From positions 62,001 to 126,000 of the forward strand of contig NTMA01000043.1 of the NCBI GenBank assembly GCA_002917075.1: a DNA stretch of 64,000 nucleotides, read 5' to 3'. How positions within the stretch are numbered: the first letter of the stretch is position 1; each line of letters begins with the position of its first letter. Positions 19,984 to 31,000 of this stretch are shown in pieces. The DNA is from Hawksworthiomyces lignivorus. Its lineage: Eukaryota > Ascomycota > Sordariomycetes > Ophiostomatales > Ophiostomataceae. The position numbers and the translations under genes were made by a program. The notes below the pieces were generated by a model that saw nothing but the letters and a program-made list of their open reading frames with translations, was not told where the DNA came from and ran no database searches.

Positions 19984-22974
19984 TTAGGCCAAACGAATGT
20001 TCTCCACGTTCTGTTTTGCTATTCTGGAGAGCTCGCCGTCCATAAGACCAGCCACAAAAGTCTCGCTAATCAACTTGTATACACTGTCATGCTTGCGAAG
20101 AACAAAAGGAGTATTGCTGCCAGGTAAGACAGCAACCTGGTCTTTCGGCTGAGTTGCGACATAACTGATGCCAACGTGCCCTTTCGCTGTGCAGAAGAGT
20201 TTACGCTGGTGAGTTGTGGATAGGATGCGTTGGTAGACTGCGTCGACTTGGCGACCGAATGCGGTCTCTGGCACGTTCCGGAATTCAGGGCGTCCCGACC
20301 GCATGGACCGATTCCCTACGACAGTCTTGAGCATTGCGCCAAAAGACCGAAGCCCAAAAAAATCCTTGGTACCAGGGTTCTCCGCTAGCATCCGCACAGT
20401 ACCGCTATATTGATAGGCTGCGCCTTTGCGCACAATACCGTCGAATGTGCTCAGGATTGCCTTTTCTTGCTCTTGGACAGGCATGCTGGCGTCTTGCGCA
20501 GGTAGGACGAGCCCCGGTGTAAGTGCCCGGAAAATGTCTCTGTGCGCCTTGCTAGGATCCAGCGGAGACTCTGGCTTGGATCGAATGGCTTTAATAATGT
20601 TCTCAGCATATGGGGTAAATGTTTTGAGCCACTCGAAAACCAGCTGCTGACCCGGTAGATTTGTGCTACCCGGCGGTACGGCTGGTGGCCCGTCAAACAC
20701 GACAACAATCTCGTCGATCACGGTGCCATCTAAGTCCACGAACGAATAAGCATCGCTGCTGCCCGCCGGTGGCAGCCGAATCGAAGGAGCCACTGTTAGT
20801 GTGCCTTTCTGGGTGCCAAAGGGCGAGGTCCGCCGCCAGTTGATCTTCTTCGTCCAGTCCGGCACCCACGACGGAAGCGGCGCATCGCCGCCGTCACCTT
20901 CGCAGTACGCGAGCAGCCAGAGGTCGCCCTGTTTCAGGTAGGCCCGCGCCAGATCGACAAAGACTGTCTTGGCGGGTAGCCGGTAGTCGATCTCGAGGCC
21001 CAGCTCGTCGCGGTCTGCCGCCAGGCCCAGCAAGGCGTAGACGTGGTCCCGGGGATCTGTCGCCTCCAGCGATGCTTCGGCGGCATCCATGAGCAGCTGC
21101 TTCATAGACGGCATGCGGCCGGCGCCGCAGCCCAAGCGGGTCGCAAACTGGACCCACGGGCGGTGATCGAGCACGTAGGGCGGCCGGCCCAAGGCCGCGG
21201 CGTGCGTGTCCCAGGTGTGGAGGAAGGACGCGAACACGCCATCGGCCGCCGGGTCGTCGATGCGCTTTCGCCCACAGAGGACGGCGACGCGCGGCGCGAG
21301 AGCCAGCTCCTGCAGGACCCAGATGCGCCCCCACCAGCTGCGCTGGAACAGCGCGGCGACGGCCTCGATCGGGTAGGGCGGGATCGGCGCGTAGCTGCGC
21401 ACGTCGTAGCCGAACAGGATGCCAAAGGCGCCCTGGACGAGCTCGTCCTGCACGTCGCGCTCCGGGTTGAGCGCCGACATAGGCACATTGCGCATGTCCG
21501 TGCGCAGCGTGGCGGCGTCGGCGTATGCCTCGGTGCGCGCGGCGTAGCGGTGCTGGGCGGCGAGGGTGTCGAGGGCCTTGTCGCTGTCGACGGTGGAGGG
21601 GCCGAGCCACACCAGGACGCACTCGGCCTGCGCATATACGCGACGCATCTGGCCGACCTGCCAAGACTTCTCGCCGGGGTCGTCCTGGTTGATACACACG
21701 GCGTCGATCCATAGGACTATGTCGTCGACGTCAGAACGGAGGTGGCGGAGCGCGCTATCGAGATTGGCACGAATGCGGAGCGGGGCGTCATCGACATACA
21801 GAGTCAGCTCGGAGAGGGGATATCGTGCTTGCCGGTCTTCGGACCAAGTGTAGGACAAGGCACTGTACTTGGGCTTCTCGTCTAGAGAGGCATATTCCAT
21901 CTTGCACCGCAAAGACCCTGACTTGGTGCTACAAGGTTGCAAGCGGATGAGCCGGATCTCGCGCTCTTTCTTCTCCAATGGACGTTCGTATTTGAAGAAT
22001 TGAGAGGGGGATGATGAGGAAGCAAGTGGAGGGACAGATGCGATCACGACCCTTCCGAGCTCATAGCCCATTGCTATTTTCAAGCCTGATGCTGCAGCTG
22101 CTGAGCAGCTGGGCTGCTGGTATTCCGCAGGTAGACAGAGCACATTCTCGCTATCACGAGTAATCCATGAGCCGTCCTTGCTGACTGCATATCTGAATTG
22201 CCTCTGGGATGGATTTCGCTGGGGCTCTCCAAGATTGACAGCTGGCTCAAATGGGTCCGCTGATATCGTTACGGAAGTTGAGTTGGATCCAAGATCATGA
22301 CTCTCGAGCTTTTGCAGGCAGCGGCCACTGTCGACGTCCCAGATCTGCACAGTATAGTGCGATGCCAAAGCGACCCGCTGCGAGTCGGACGAGAAGGTGA
22401 CAGAGCTGTCCCAGTCATCATGGCCAGCAAGTGTGTGGAGACAGAGGCCACTGTCTGTATCCCAGATCCGGACTGTCCCGTTAAGCGTTGATGAGACGAT
22501 CTGTCGTAAGTCAGGCGAGAAGGCAGCTGAAGTGACACCAAGAACTTGGTTCGAGAGCACCCGGATGCAGCGGCCGCTCTCAGTATCCCAGATTTTCACT
22601 GTTGCATCATCGGATGCTGAGGCGATCTGCCGCGAGTCAGATGAGAATGCGACTGAGTTGACCCCGAGAATATGGTCCTCGAGCGCGTGGAGGCAGCGGC
22701 CACTACCGGTGTCCCAGACTCTGACTGTTCCGTCGCCTGATGCCGAAGCGAGTCTCCGCGTGTCAGGAGAAAAGACGGCTGTCGTGATTGAAAAACCATG
22801 GCCCTTAAGTGTCTGTATGCAGTTGCCACTGACAGCGTCCCAGATGCGGACTGTTGCGTCGCGGGATGCCGAGGCAATCCACTGCGAGTCGGGGGAGAAG
22901 GCGACGGAACTGATTCCATCAACATGGCCCTCAAGCGTCTGGAATCTACCGCTGTGTTCATTTGCCATGATCAA
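19984..22974 (-). CDS. WD40-HET fusion protein
   Basis: A single exon encodes 996 aa with no break. Residues ~5-220 are five good WD40 repeats (LEGHVDGISSVAFSPDS...DATVRIWD) plus a degenerate sixth. From ~330 a HET domain follows, with IRLIRLQP, YSALSYTWSED (near 370), LWIDAVCINQDDPGEKSWQVGQMRRVYAQA (near 420) and WGRIWVLQELALAPR (near 550). The C-terminal ~400 residues (TDPRDHVYALLGLA, PSWVPDWT) are the usual tail of HET proteins. WD repeats normally follow a NACHT domain in fungal HET-D/E-type proteins, with HET first; here WD40 comes first and no NACHT is present. The start is the first in-frame ATG; nothing NACHT-like lies upstream. A role in incompatibility or nonself response is inferred from the family. 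Confidence 0.88.
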   Translation of the reverse strand: MIMANEHSGRFQTLEGHVDGISSVAFSPDSQWIASASRDATVRIWDAVSGNCIQTLKGHGFSITTAVFSPDTRRLASASGDGTVRVWDTGSGRCLHALEDHILGVNSVAFSSDSRQIASASDDATVKIWDTESGRCIRVLSNQVLGVTSAAFSPDLRQIVSSTLNGTVRIWDTDSGLCLHTLAGHDDWDSSVTFSSDSQRVALASHYTVQIWDVDSGRCLQKLESHDLGSNSTSVTISADPFEPAVNLGEPQRNPSQRQFRYAVSKDGSWITRDSENVLCLPAEYQQPSCSAAAASGLKIAMGYELGRVVIASVPPLASSSSPSQFFKYERPLEKKEREIRLIRLQPCSTKSGSLRCKMEYASLDEKPKYSALSYTWSEDRQARYPLSELTLYVDDAPLRIRANLDSALRHLRSDVDDIVLWIDAVCINQDDPGEKSWQVGQMRRVYAQAECVLVWLGPSTVDSDKALDTLAAQHRYAARTEAYADAATLRTDMRNVPMSALNPERDVQDELVQGAFGILFGYDVRSYAPIPPYPIEAVAALFQRSWWGRIWVLQELALAPRVAVLCGRKRIDDPAADGVFASFLHTWDTHAAALGRPPYVLDHRPWVQFATRLGCGAGRMPSMKQLLMDAAEASLEATDPRDHVYALLGLAADRDELGLEIDYRLPAKTVFVDLARAYLKQGDLWLLAYCEGDGGDAPLPSWVPDWTKKINWRRTSPFGTQKGTLTVAPSIRLPPAGSSDAYSFVDLDGTVIDEIVVVFDGPPAVPPGSTNLPGQQLVFEWLKTFTPYAENIIKAIRSKPESPLDPSKAHRDIFRALTPGLVLPAQDASMPVQEQEKAILSTFDGIVRKGAAYQYSGTVRMLAENPGTKDFFGLRSFGAMLKTVVGNRSMRSGRPEFRNVPETAFGRQVDAVYQRILSTTHQRKLFCTAKGHVGISYVATQPKDQVAVLPGSNTPFVLRKHDSVYKLISETFVAGLMDGELSRIAKQNVENIRLA

Positions 22975-23760
22975 GTTCTCAGCAAATCCAGTCTAACACC
23001 TTGCCTCCTTAAATTCCTGCCAGGCAGATGTACAGGGTGTTGACCACCTAGAGCAATAATACAACAGCAGGTGGACAAACAGATAAGTTTGAGTTGTTAT
23101 AGAAGTGTGGTTCGCGGGGATGTAAGAGCCGAGAATAATGTCAGAACGGCAATGACGAGGAAAACAGTGATGAAGCTGGTTGAATACGATATGATCAGAA
23201 ATTATGTTGGTGATCGCTGTGATCTGATTCTTTCTTGGACTCCCTTTCACCCAGCCTTGAAGCCGTAGGCTAGCAACGGTTGTCTGCTGGCCAACCATAC
23301 TAGCCATGCCATACCATGCATACATTGCGACTGCACGAATAGCTCGGATAACTTTATGACTTGACAGCTTCTTTAGTCGACCAGTAATTGGTGCGTGGTA
23401 TTGATCCTCCACGCTCACAGAGCAAAATAGATTGGATAGCGACACAGTAAAAGCAGCCCCCACAAGGATGAGGCTAGGCACCCCACCACGGCAAAAAGCA
23501 GCCCAAGCAGTGCGCCGAGCTGCTGGTAATAGTGGAGAGGCCGCTAACCGCAGCAAACATACAATAAAATGTGATAGGCTGAAACAGTGATGGGACTCGT
23601 CGTCATTAGCTGCCGATGACCAAAAATATATTGCAACCAGAGACGCGTCATTTCAGCAGGGAGCTTGAGTGTACAACGCGCCTCATAATTGCGCCTGTTG
23701 GCATGCGCACCTTTCTTTTTTCTGGTTCTGCTTTTCCTCTTCATTGCCTTGTCATTGCCA
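22975..23760. other. Divergent intergenic region
   Basis: This lies between the divergent WD40-HET and Fta4-like genes. The minus-strand ORF 22993-23556 has no family features and is probably spurious. A CT-rich leader precedes 23761. Confidence 0.45.
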
Positions 23761-24713
23761 ATGGATCCTCCGACCATCCTCGCGATCAAGCAGGCCTTCC
23801 TAGCCCGCGCGACGCGCCAGCTGGCCCAGCCGCTGTCCCCGTCACGGGCGTGGCGGCGGAAGAACGACCTGCGGGGCAGCGCCGCGGCGGAGCAGCAGGA
23901 CAGCTCAGCCGCGCCCGCCGCCCGCCTGCCCCCCCGGACTGTCGATGACGTCTTGGCGCGCGTCAACCAGCGGCTGCAGCAGCACACGCGCCGCGTGTAT
24001 GCGCCGGCTGCCGTGCGGCACGTTGCCGAGCAGCTAGACCAGTTGTACGAACCGCCGACATTCCCCGCCAATGGCGGCGTCGCTGCAGGCCCCGACGGTG
24101 AGAGTGGGCAAGCGGACGTCCTCTTCGACCTCGGCACAGATTACAGTAAGCAAAGCCCTTGTTGCCGAACCCCTCCTTCCCCCACTCCTGCTCTCTTTCT
24201 TCCTCCGGCCCCCCACCACAAACGACGCTGATAGAATGGTCCACAACAGCTACTGATGCCGCCATCGACGCCCTCCCCCCAACCTGGGACGAACCTCGCG
24301 AGGCTGAGGCGCTCCCTCTCGAGGCCCGCCGCTACGCCGAACTCGTCAGCCGACTGCAGGAGCTCGCAGCGCAGCGAGCTGCCGCGGCGAGCCGCGTGCA
24401 CCGCCTCCGCCGGATGGCCTCACTGCTGGAGCCGCTTCAGCAAGATGGCAGCGGCGCAGAGGCAGCCGACGACGACGACGACACAAGCACGATCCAGAGT
24501 AATCTTGTCACGCGCAATGGGCCAGTAGAGCGCGAGCTGGAGCGCATGCGCGTGCTGCTGGCGCGGGTCGGCGACCGTGTGGCCGGGTTGCCGCAGAAGA
24601 GCGCGGCGGCTGGCAGTGGAGGCCGCCTGCACTCCGAGACGGACAGCATGCACATTGACGACGTCGAGGTCGCGGGGCACAAAAAAGTGCAAGCGCTGCT
24701 GGAGCAGTTCTAG
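23761..24713 (+). CDS. fta4: Kinetochore Sim4/COMA-complex subunit Fta4-like
   Basis: Two exons (23761-24145, 24250-24713) give 282 aa. The N-terminus (MDPPTILAIKQAFLARATRQLAQPLSPSRAWR) and the block RTVDDVLARVNQRLQQHTRRVYAPAAVRHVAEQLDQLY match what I recall of filamentous-fungal Fta4 proteins (CENP-U/Ame1-Okp1-type Sim4 complex). Long helical segments with heptad character (LVSRLQELAAQRAAAASRVHRL) fit a coiled-coil kinetochore protein. An in-frame alternative acceptor at about 24232 would insert six residues; the chosen one has a better branch-point distance. The gene is very GC-rich compared with its flanks. The family call rests on recalled sequence similarity rather than a catalytic motif. 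Confidence 0.72.
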
Positions 24714-25766
24714 ACTGGAGATGGAGCAAGCGATTTCTCGGACCCTTCTGGGCACGTAAATTGCTTGGTTTGTATATACTTGACTCTGGGAACGGGCTTG
24801 GGAAGCTGCATTGATCTGGGGCGTTTTGGACATGTATGGTTTTATGGCACGATATCCACAACTTATTTCGGACTCGGGACGCAGTCTTTTTACAATCCTT
24901 TCTGTGTTTCAAAAAGCGGTGCAGCGCAATATCATTTCCATTAGAGAATCCGTTTTCTTTCAAAGAATAGAAGACACAGCTCAATTACATGCTACAGAGT
25001 TTCGACATCTTGGTCACGAAAGCCAATTCGCAACGTTGGAAACGGAGCTGAGCCGTAGTGTGCTGGTCTGGAATCGTATGCGAGCTATGTGGGAATGATG
25101 CTGACTGAGGATTGAGGACCTGGAGAAAAGAATTTCAAGATAAGAGAAAAGGAAACGGTACAGTGTTCGTGGGCCATTGGCCTACTCACGATATATATAG
25201 TAATAAACAATGTAATGACAAAGCTAAATGCAAACTCATTCCTCCTGATAAGACTAGAAGAAAATGTACACTGTAAGACAGCTGTGAAAGGAAGGTGGAC
25301 ACCAAGAGGCAGCGGGCCCAAAAGACTGAAAATTAAGCTTAGATATGCAGCAGGTTCAATCAAGCATCGAGTTTTGACTGCGTTTACAGAATAGGAGCGG
25401 AAAAAACAGCTCAAATCAATAAATCAATTCGAAGTCATCCGGCCGAGGCAGCTGTGGAGCAAAGCAGATCGCGAGCGTTTAAGCTGGACATCCAAACCCC
25501 GAGATCTCTGAGGGGCAGCACTACTAACGCCTCACCGCTGACAGAAAGGGGCAGGTGAAAAGACGAGCTGTATCACAAGGTTGGGCTGCTCTGAAATTCA
25601 CACAGGCAGCAACATATGCTCCATCTCTGTATTTAAGCTACTTCGAGTATTTGCTTTTGATTTATTTGCTTTTTATATTGTACCTTTTCTGCAGCTTCTC
25701 CTTACTTCTTCATTTTGACTGCGTCCTCGTGCCTCTTGCCTCTGACTAACAGCCCTTTCTCACACA
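24714..25766. other. Intergenic
   Basis: About 1.05 kb between two co-directional genes. ORFs such as 24811-25098 show no domain. The last 100 bases are CT-rich and look like the decarboxylase 5' leader. Confidence 0.5.
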
Positions 25767-27567
25767 ATGTCTGACGCCGATACCAAGCTGCTGGTAGAAA
25801 ACTACCAGCTCCTGCGCCAGGCCATCCGCCAGCTTGGACTGGACAGTAGCAAGAAGGAGGATGCGCAACAACAAGGCAGTATTGGCGGCGATGGCGCGGG
25901 TGCTGCCCCGCCTCCGCCCATCCTGCCGTCGGCCGCGCGCATTGACGCCGCGCTTGCGTCGCTGCCGAGGCCCGGCCAGCCGGGCTACCTGCAGGGGCGC
26001 GGCGCGGCGGCGGCGCTGGCGCACATCCGCGCGGACGTGGTGCCGGCGCTCAACGGGCAGAGCGGCAGCGGGCGCTACTATGGGTTCGTGACGGGGGGCA
26101 TGCTGCCGGCGGCGGAGGCGGCCGACAACGTGGTGTCGGCGCTAGACCAGAACCTACACGTGCACCTGCCGCGGCAGACGGCCGCCACGGCCGTCGAGGC
26201 GGCCGCGCTGCAGATGCTGGCGGACCTGCTGGAGCTGGGTGCCGACTGGAACGGCCGCCTGCTGACCACGGGCGCCACCGCCAGCAACGTCGTCGGCCTG
26301 GCCCTGGCGCGCGAGGCCGCCGTGCGCTGGCGCATGCGCGACCATTGGGCCACCGCCGGCGACCGCGACAGCGGGCCCAGCGTCGCCGCGCTGGGCCTGG
26401 TCGAGGTCGCACGCCGCGGCCTGGCGGGCGTCCGCGTGCTCACCAGCGCCGCGCACAGCTCCCTCTACAAGGCGGCCAGCATCGTCGGCCTCGGCCGCGA
26501 CGCCGTCGTTGACCTCGCCCTCGACCCTGCCGCCCGCCCCTGGCTGCTCGACCTCGCCGCCGTCGAGCGCGAGCTGGCCGCCGGCCACGCCGCCGGCATG
26601 GCCCACATCATCTGCGTCAGTGCCGGCGAGGTCAACGCCGGCGGCTTCGCCACCACCTGCCGCGCCGACATGGAGCAGCTGCGCGCCCTCGCCGACCGCT
26701 ACGACGCCTGGATCCACGTCGACGGCGGTGAGCGCCTTGCGCCCTCTTCCTTCCTTCTCTCTAATTAGCTCTTGTACGCTCTTGTCTGCTGACCAAATAA
26801 AATTGCAGCATTCGGCCTGTTCGCGCGCGTCCTGCCGGACACAAAGGAGTTCCAACTTCTACGGAGGTACGCAGAGGGAGTTGAGCTGGCCGATAGCATC
26901 ACGTCTGACGGGCACAAGATCTTGAATGTGGTAAGTGAAAGATATAAAAGTTTTAAAAAATTATCATCAATTCAGGAGCTGCTGTTCTGACATATACATT
27001 AACTAGCCATACGACGCGGGCATATTCTTTTCCCGCCACCGCCACCTACAGACCACCGTCTTCCAGAACGCCAATGCCGCCTATCTCACCGCCGGCGGCG
27101 CCGCTGCCTTGGATATCCCCAGCCCCATGGACATGGGCATCGAGAACTCGCGCCGGTTCCGCGCGCTGCCAGTGTACGCGGTGCTGCTGAGCGAGGGCCG
27201 TGACGGCATCGCCGCCATGGTAGCACGTATGGTACGGCTGGCCCGCGGGATCCGGCAGCTGATCTGTGCGTCCGATGCGTACGAGTGCGTCGGCGAGCAA
27301 GACACCGCGCCGGCCGGAGAGGGCAGCAGCGAAAGCCCCGCCATGAGCGTGGGCGAGGCCGGCACGTTCATCAGCGTGCTCTTCTGGGCCAAGGACGAGG
27401 CGCGCAACCGCGACCTCGCGGCGCGCATCAACGCCACGGGGCAAATGTATGTCAGCCCAACGGCGTGGGCCGGCCGCTCAGCGTGTCGGGTGGCGGTGAG
27501 CAGCTGGCGCGTAGATGTCGAGGCGGATCTTCGGGTTGTGGAGGAGGTGCTGGCCAGCGTCTGCTAA
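25767..27567 (+). CDS. PLP-dependent (group II) decarboxylase-like protein
   Basis: Three exons (25767-26727, 26809-26930, 27007-27567) give 547 aa. Features in order: the substrate-side block RYYGFVTGGMLPAAEAADNVVSALDQN, the cofactor loop LLTTGATASNVVGLALAR, VLTSAAHSSLYKAASIVGLG, the cofactor-contacting IHVDGAFGL (Asp and Ala, recreated at the first splice junction), and the PLP lysine in SDGHKILNVPYDAGIFF (Lys357, at the second junction). This is the fold of aromatic-amino-acid/glutamate/tyrosine decarboxylases. The substrate cannot be read from the sequence. Many fungal members of this subgroup are uncharacterised. No cluster partners are evident. Confidence 0.88.
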
Positions 27568-27754
27568 GCAGAGAAGAAGGAAATGAGAAAAAAATGGGAG
27601 GGCGAGGAAAAGAAAATGCCTCGGGTGGAAGAAGTAAAATGAGACCATAGAAAAGGCCAGGCAACTTCCAAAAACCCGCCCAATTGGCACTCTCTCTGGC
27701 CCCAAGACCAAGATCAAAGCGCCACCGGTCTGCGGCAACGGCCTATGCTGATAT

Positions 27755-28087
27755 TTAGCCAAACTTGCGTGAGCCGCCCTGGTGCGCCTTGTCGCCCTTT
27801 CGGCCCTTGCCGTCGGCGCCCTTCTTCTTGCCAGGGCCGATCAGCTCAAGGTGGCCCGCACGCTCGCCCAGCATAGCCTCCGTCTTGGCGATCAGCCCCG
27901 ACGAGAACTGCTTCATCAGCTTGTTCGTGTTGGCGTGGGCCTTCTTCGCCTTGGCCGACTGGGGGGCCTTGGTGACGCGGGCACCACGCTTGGGGGCTCC
28001 GGTGGCGCCGCTGGATGCGGCGTGCTTCTTGGCTTTGTGGCTCGAGCCGGCCTGCTTGGCCGACTTTTTGACGGCTCCCTGGGCCAT
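27755..28087 (-). CDS. UPF0390 / DUF2462 small basic protein
   Basis: A single exon of 110 aa, starting MAQGAVKKSAKQ. It is Lys/Ala/Gly-rich with the family core NKLMKQFSSGLIAKTEAMLGERAGHLELIGPGKKK. This matches the conserved eukaryotic UPF0390 family (human C19orf53-like), thought to be nuclear/nucleolar. The start is the conserved MAQG; longer upstream in-frame sequence is not conserved-looking. Its 3' end faces the decarboxylase gene about 190 bases away. Confidence 0.85.
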   Translation of the reverse strand: MAQGAVKKSAKQAGSSHKAKKHAASSGATGAPKRGARVTKAPQSAKAKKAHANTNKLMKQFSSGLIAKTEAMLGERAGHLELIGPGKKKGADGKGRKGDKAHQGGSRKFG

Positions 28088-31000
28088 TTGCTTTTCTATT
28101 TTAGAGTGAAGAAATAGCGGTGAAAGGGCCTGTTGGTGTGAGTTGGAGTGCCGAATAATGTTGATATTGTGTGGTACCAAGTGAATGAGTTTTGTTACAT
28201 GCTGCACCAAAGAAAATTTTGAAAATGGACGGCAGATTACAAGTAAAAAATAGCGGTGGAGCTGTCTGATGTCAGACTTCTCTTTTTCTGCCCGACCTGA
28301 CCGCCTAGAATTTTGCGAGCTTCATCACACCGCCTTTCAAATCTAGCGAATAAGCCCAAATTCCAAATCAGCCAGTGCTGAATTGGCCTGATTGTCCAGA
28401 CCACCCGTCCAGTGACGAAATGGTACCCTACCATCTTGTCACACCAAGAGATTGAGCACTTTCGTAAAGGGCTATCTTGCGAATTTTTTTGGCAGGATCA
28501 GCCATGCCACTGCAAATACCTGGAAATGTGCCGTGTGGCAGAGCCTGTCGGCAAAAGAGCGCATGAGGCTCTGCGGCAGTGTCATATGTAATGCAAACGC
28601 GGCATACAAGCTGGCCATTCAAGAAAAGAGACGAAATCGCAGTGAAGGAATATGCGCTCCACGATGTGTGCGTGTGTGCATTATCAAGTTGGAGAGGCAT
28701 ATTCTGTACTTTTCTAACATGTAGGATGTCTGATAGTCTCTCTTTGGCGCTCCTTGCTGCGCGTGTACAATAAGCACATACGATGTTAACTGTATACCCA
28801 TTCTTGCGGATTGCGGCGACCTGCGTACGCGCATGTTTCCAGCGTAGAAATTTATCAGATGGGAAGGTGCAAATGAAACTGGCAGTGCTCTCCCTTACCT
28901 CAAATTACCTTGCGGATCCAAACCTCTTTGGGCAACCGCCCGCAAGCTTGCCTACGTTTTGCTTTCTTTTTCGCACATTTATTTTTATTAGTATCAGCTT
29001 TATTTCTTTTTCTACCGTTCCGCGCGATGCTATGTCCCCATTGCTATGTAAATCCAACCCAGCCGCTATGTTGTTTGGCGCAAACTGCAAGCTGGTTGCA
29101 CATCTAGCGCGCCCTTCCAAGACCGTAAGCCTAAGCATCTCGTAGACGTATGTAATATTAGTTTTATCTGCGGCGTGTGCTCCAGACAGATTGCCAAAAT
29201 GAGACAAGTGAGTTTTTCCAAGCAAGTGCCAGCATGTACCAAGTCAGTGCCTTCCTTTTACGAGTACACCGGCCGAAATCTCCGCGAGCGAAAACATACA
29301 TGTATCGTAATGTTGAGTGCTTGAGAAAATCTTTGCTAGCGTTCCCCTCGATGATAGATCTCTACACATAAAATAGCCAAAGTCCGAGAGAGGGAAAAGT
29401 AAGGAAAGATAACATGCCAAATAACAAAAAGCTATCCAGCGACAGCACGGGAAGCGAGACATAAGACGGATCGAAAAAGCGCTAGCAAAGTCATGAACTA
29501 GATCCTTGCACAGCAGCGGAAGACAGGGGAACCTACCCGGCCTTTGCTGGCCAAGAGGCCAGGCCGGACGCATCGAGCCGTCTGCAAGGCAAGCTGCAAA
29601 AAAAGAACAGAAAGGCGACAGAAATCACGCATGACACCCATGTTCTATCCTACGACGCATGCAAACTCACTAGATTGCTGCCGCTTTTTCTTGGTTTCTA
29701 AAGAGGGTCTTTCTTGTGTCTTACGAATGCTGAGGTAAATCTCTCTCTTCCCAAACTGGCAAGCTTGTCCCTCCCAAAAGAGCGAAACCGCCTGCTTGGT
29801 AAGGGATGTGAATATTCAGTCGTCTTCCGAGACATGACCTAGAGTACTGCAAGGGTGCTGACGCATATTTTGGCTTCGGATGGCATCGACCTTCGTTGGC
29901 CGGACTTTGCGATAGGAGCACACCAGAGTAGCATTTCTTCTCCGACCGAGCCGGCGGATCAACTCCCTAGGAGCCATAAGCATAGAGAAGTCGAGTGCGA
30001 CCACAGCGTCTTGTAGCATTTGTCACTTCGCATTTTATATCTCCTCGGATTTCTTGAACTGCGCATAGCGCGCTGCATCTATGTAGGCTTACACTGCCTC
30101 GGCTCGTGTAATACTTGGAGTTTCTTTTTTTTTTTTCAAATTTTCTCTTTGGAATCCCTTATTTGAAATTTCCATGTTCTGTCTAGACACCCCTTGTTAT
30201 AGCCATGTCTCACCAATCGTTGTACCGAACTGTACTAAATGCCTACCCGCCAGGACGGCAAGTCTGGCCCATCTAACCCGACAGCCTGTCACCGCCCCTC
30301 TCTCCACCTCAGTATATTTCTAGCTTCATCGTCACTATTGAGTGGCTTTCTGCGGTAATTGTACTTCAGCACGGAGAACGGCTCCTCTCCAGCCTCTCCC
30401 AGCTATTCCAAAAAAAGATATTTGGGGGCCAAAAGAAAATCTCAATGATTATTCCCCGCGATCTTCTGTCATTATTTATTTGCTTATCGTCGTTTTCATT
30501 GGAACTGGAATTACATAGATCCAAATTGGAATTCGTCTCCATTGACATGCCCATTCCCCACAGCTCTTGCGCCCGCGGTTCATTTCCTCGTGTCCCCGGG
30601 ATCGATCACATCACAAATTTGCAATTAGCTTTGTCGATCTCCAACTGCACAAAATTTTATCGTCAATAATCCCAGCAAGGCACCTCGGGGCAGAGGGAGA
30701 ATGAAACACCAGAAAAGTTCCAATGTTTCTTGCAGATCATCGCTCAATTTGGCGGTATCCCGACGCTTTGTCGCAGAAGAAGCACGAGAGCACAGCGCTG
30801 TGCAAAGGCACTGACTGATTAGTCTTTCTCTCGTGGTTCAGTGCATGCCCTGCCCGTGCTGTCTTATTCAGTTCAGCCCCATATACCTGCAGCTTACGCA
30901 AATAACCACGTTGCTGGTTGTCATGCAGCTCTCGCGGTTTTGGGACAAAGGCCGAGTGACACCTATACTTTTTTTTTGCCCTCTTACGTTCGGACGGTCT

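Noticed and set aside
20894..21714. Long ORFs of 177-272 codons in other frames of the WD40-HET gene
   Set aside because: Arg/Ala/Pro-rich shadows of the GC-rich HET exon; the HET motifs read in only one frame.
22993..23556. 187-codon minus-strand ORF upstream of the WD40-HET gene
   Set aside because: I looked for a NACHT or HET domain that would complete the gene, and none is readable; probably chance.
26154..26855. 233-codon antisense ORF in the decarboxylase gene
   Set aside because: Shadow of a GC-rich exon holding the PLP-enzyme motifs.
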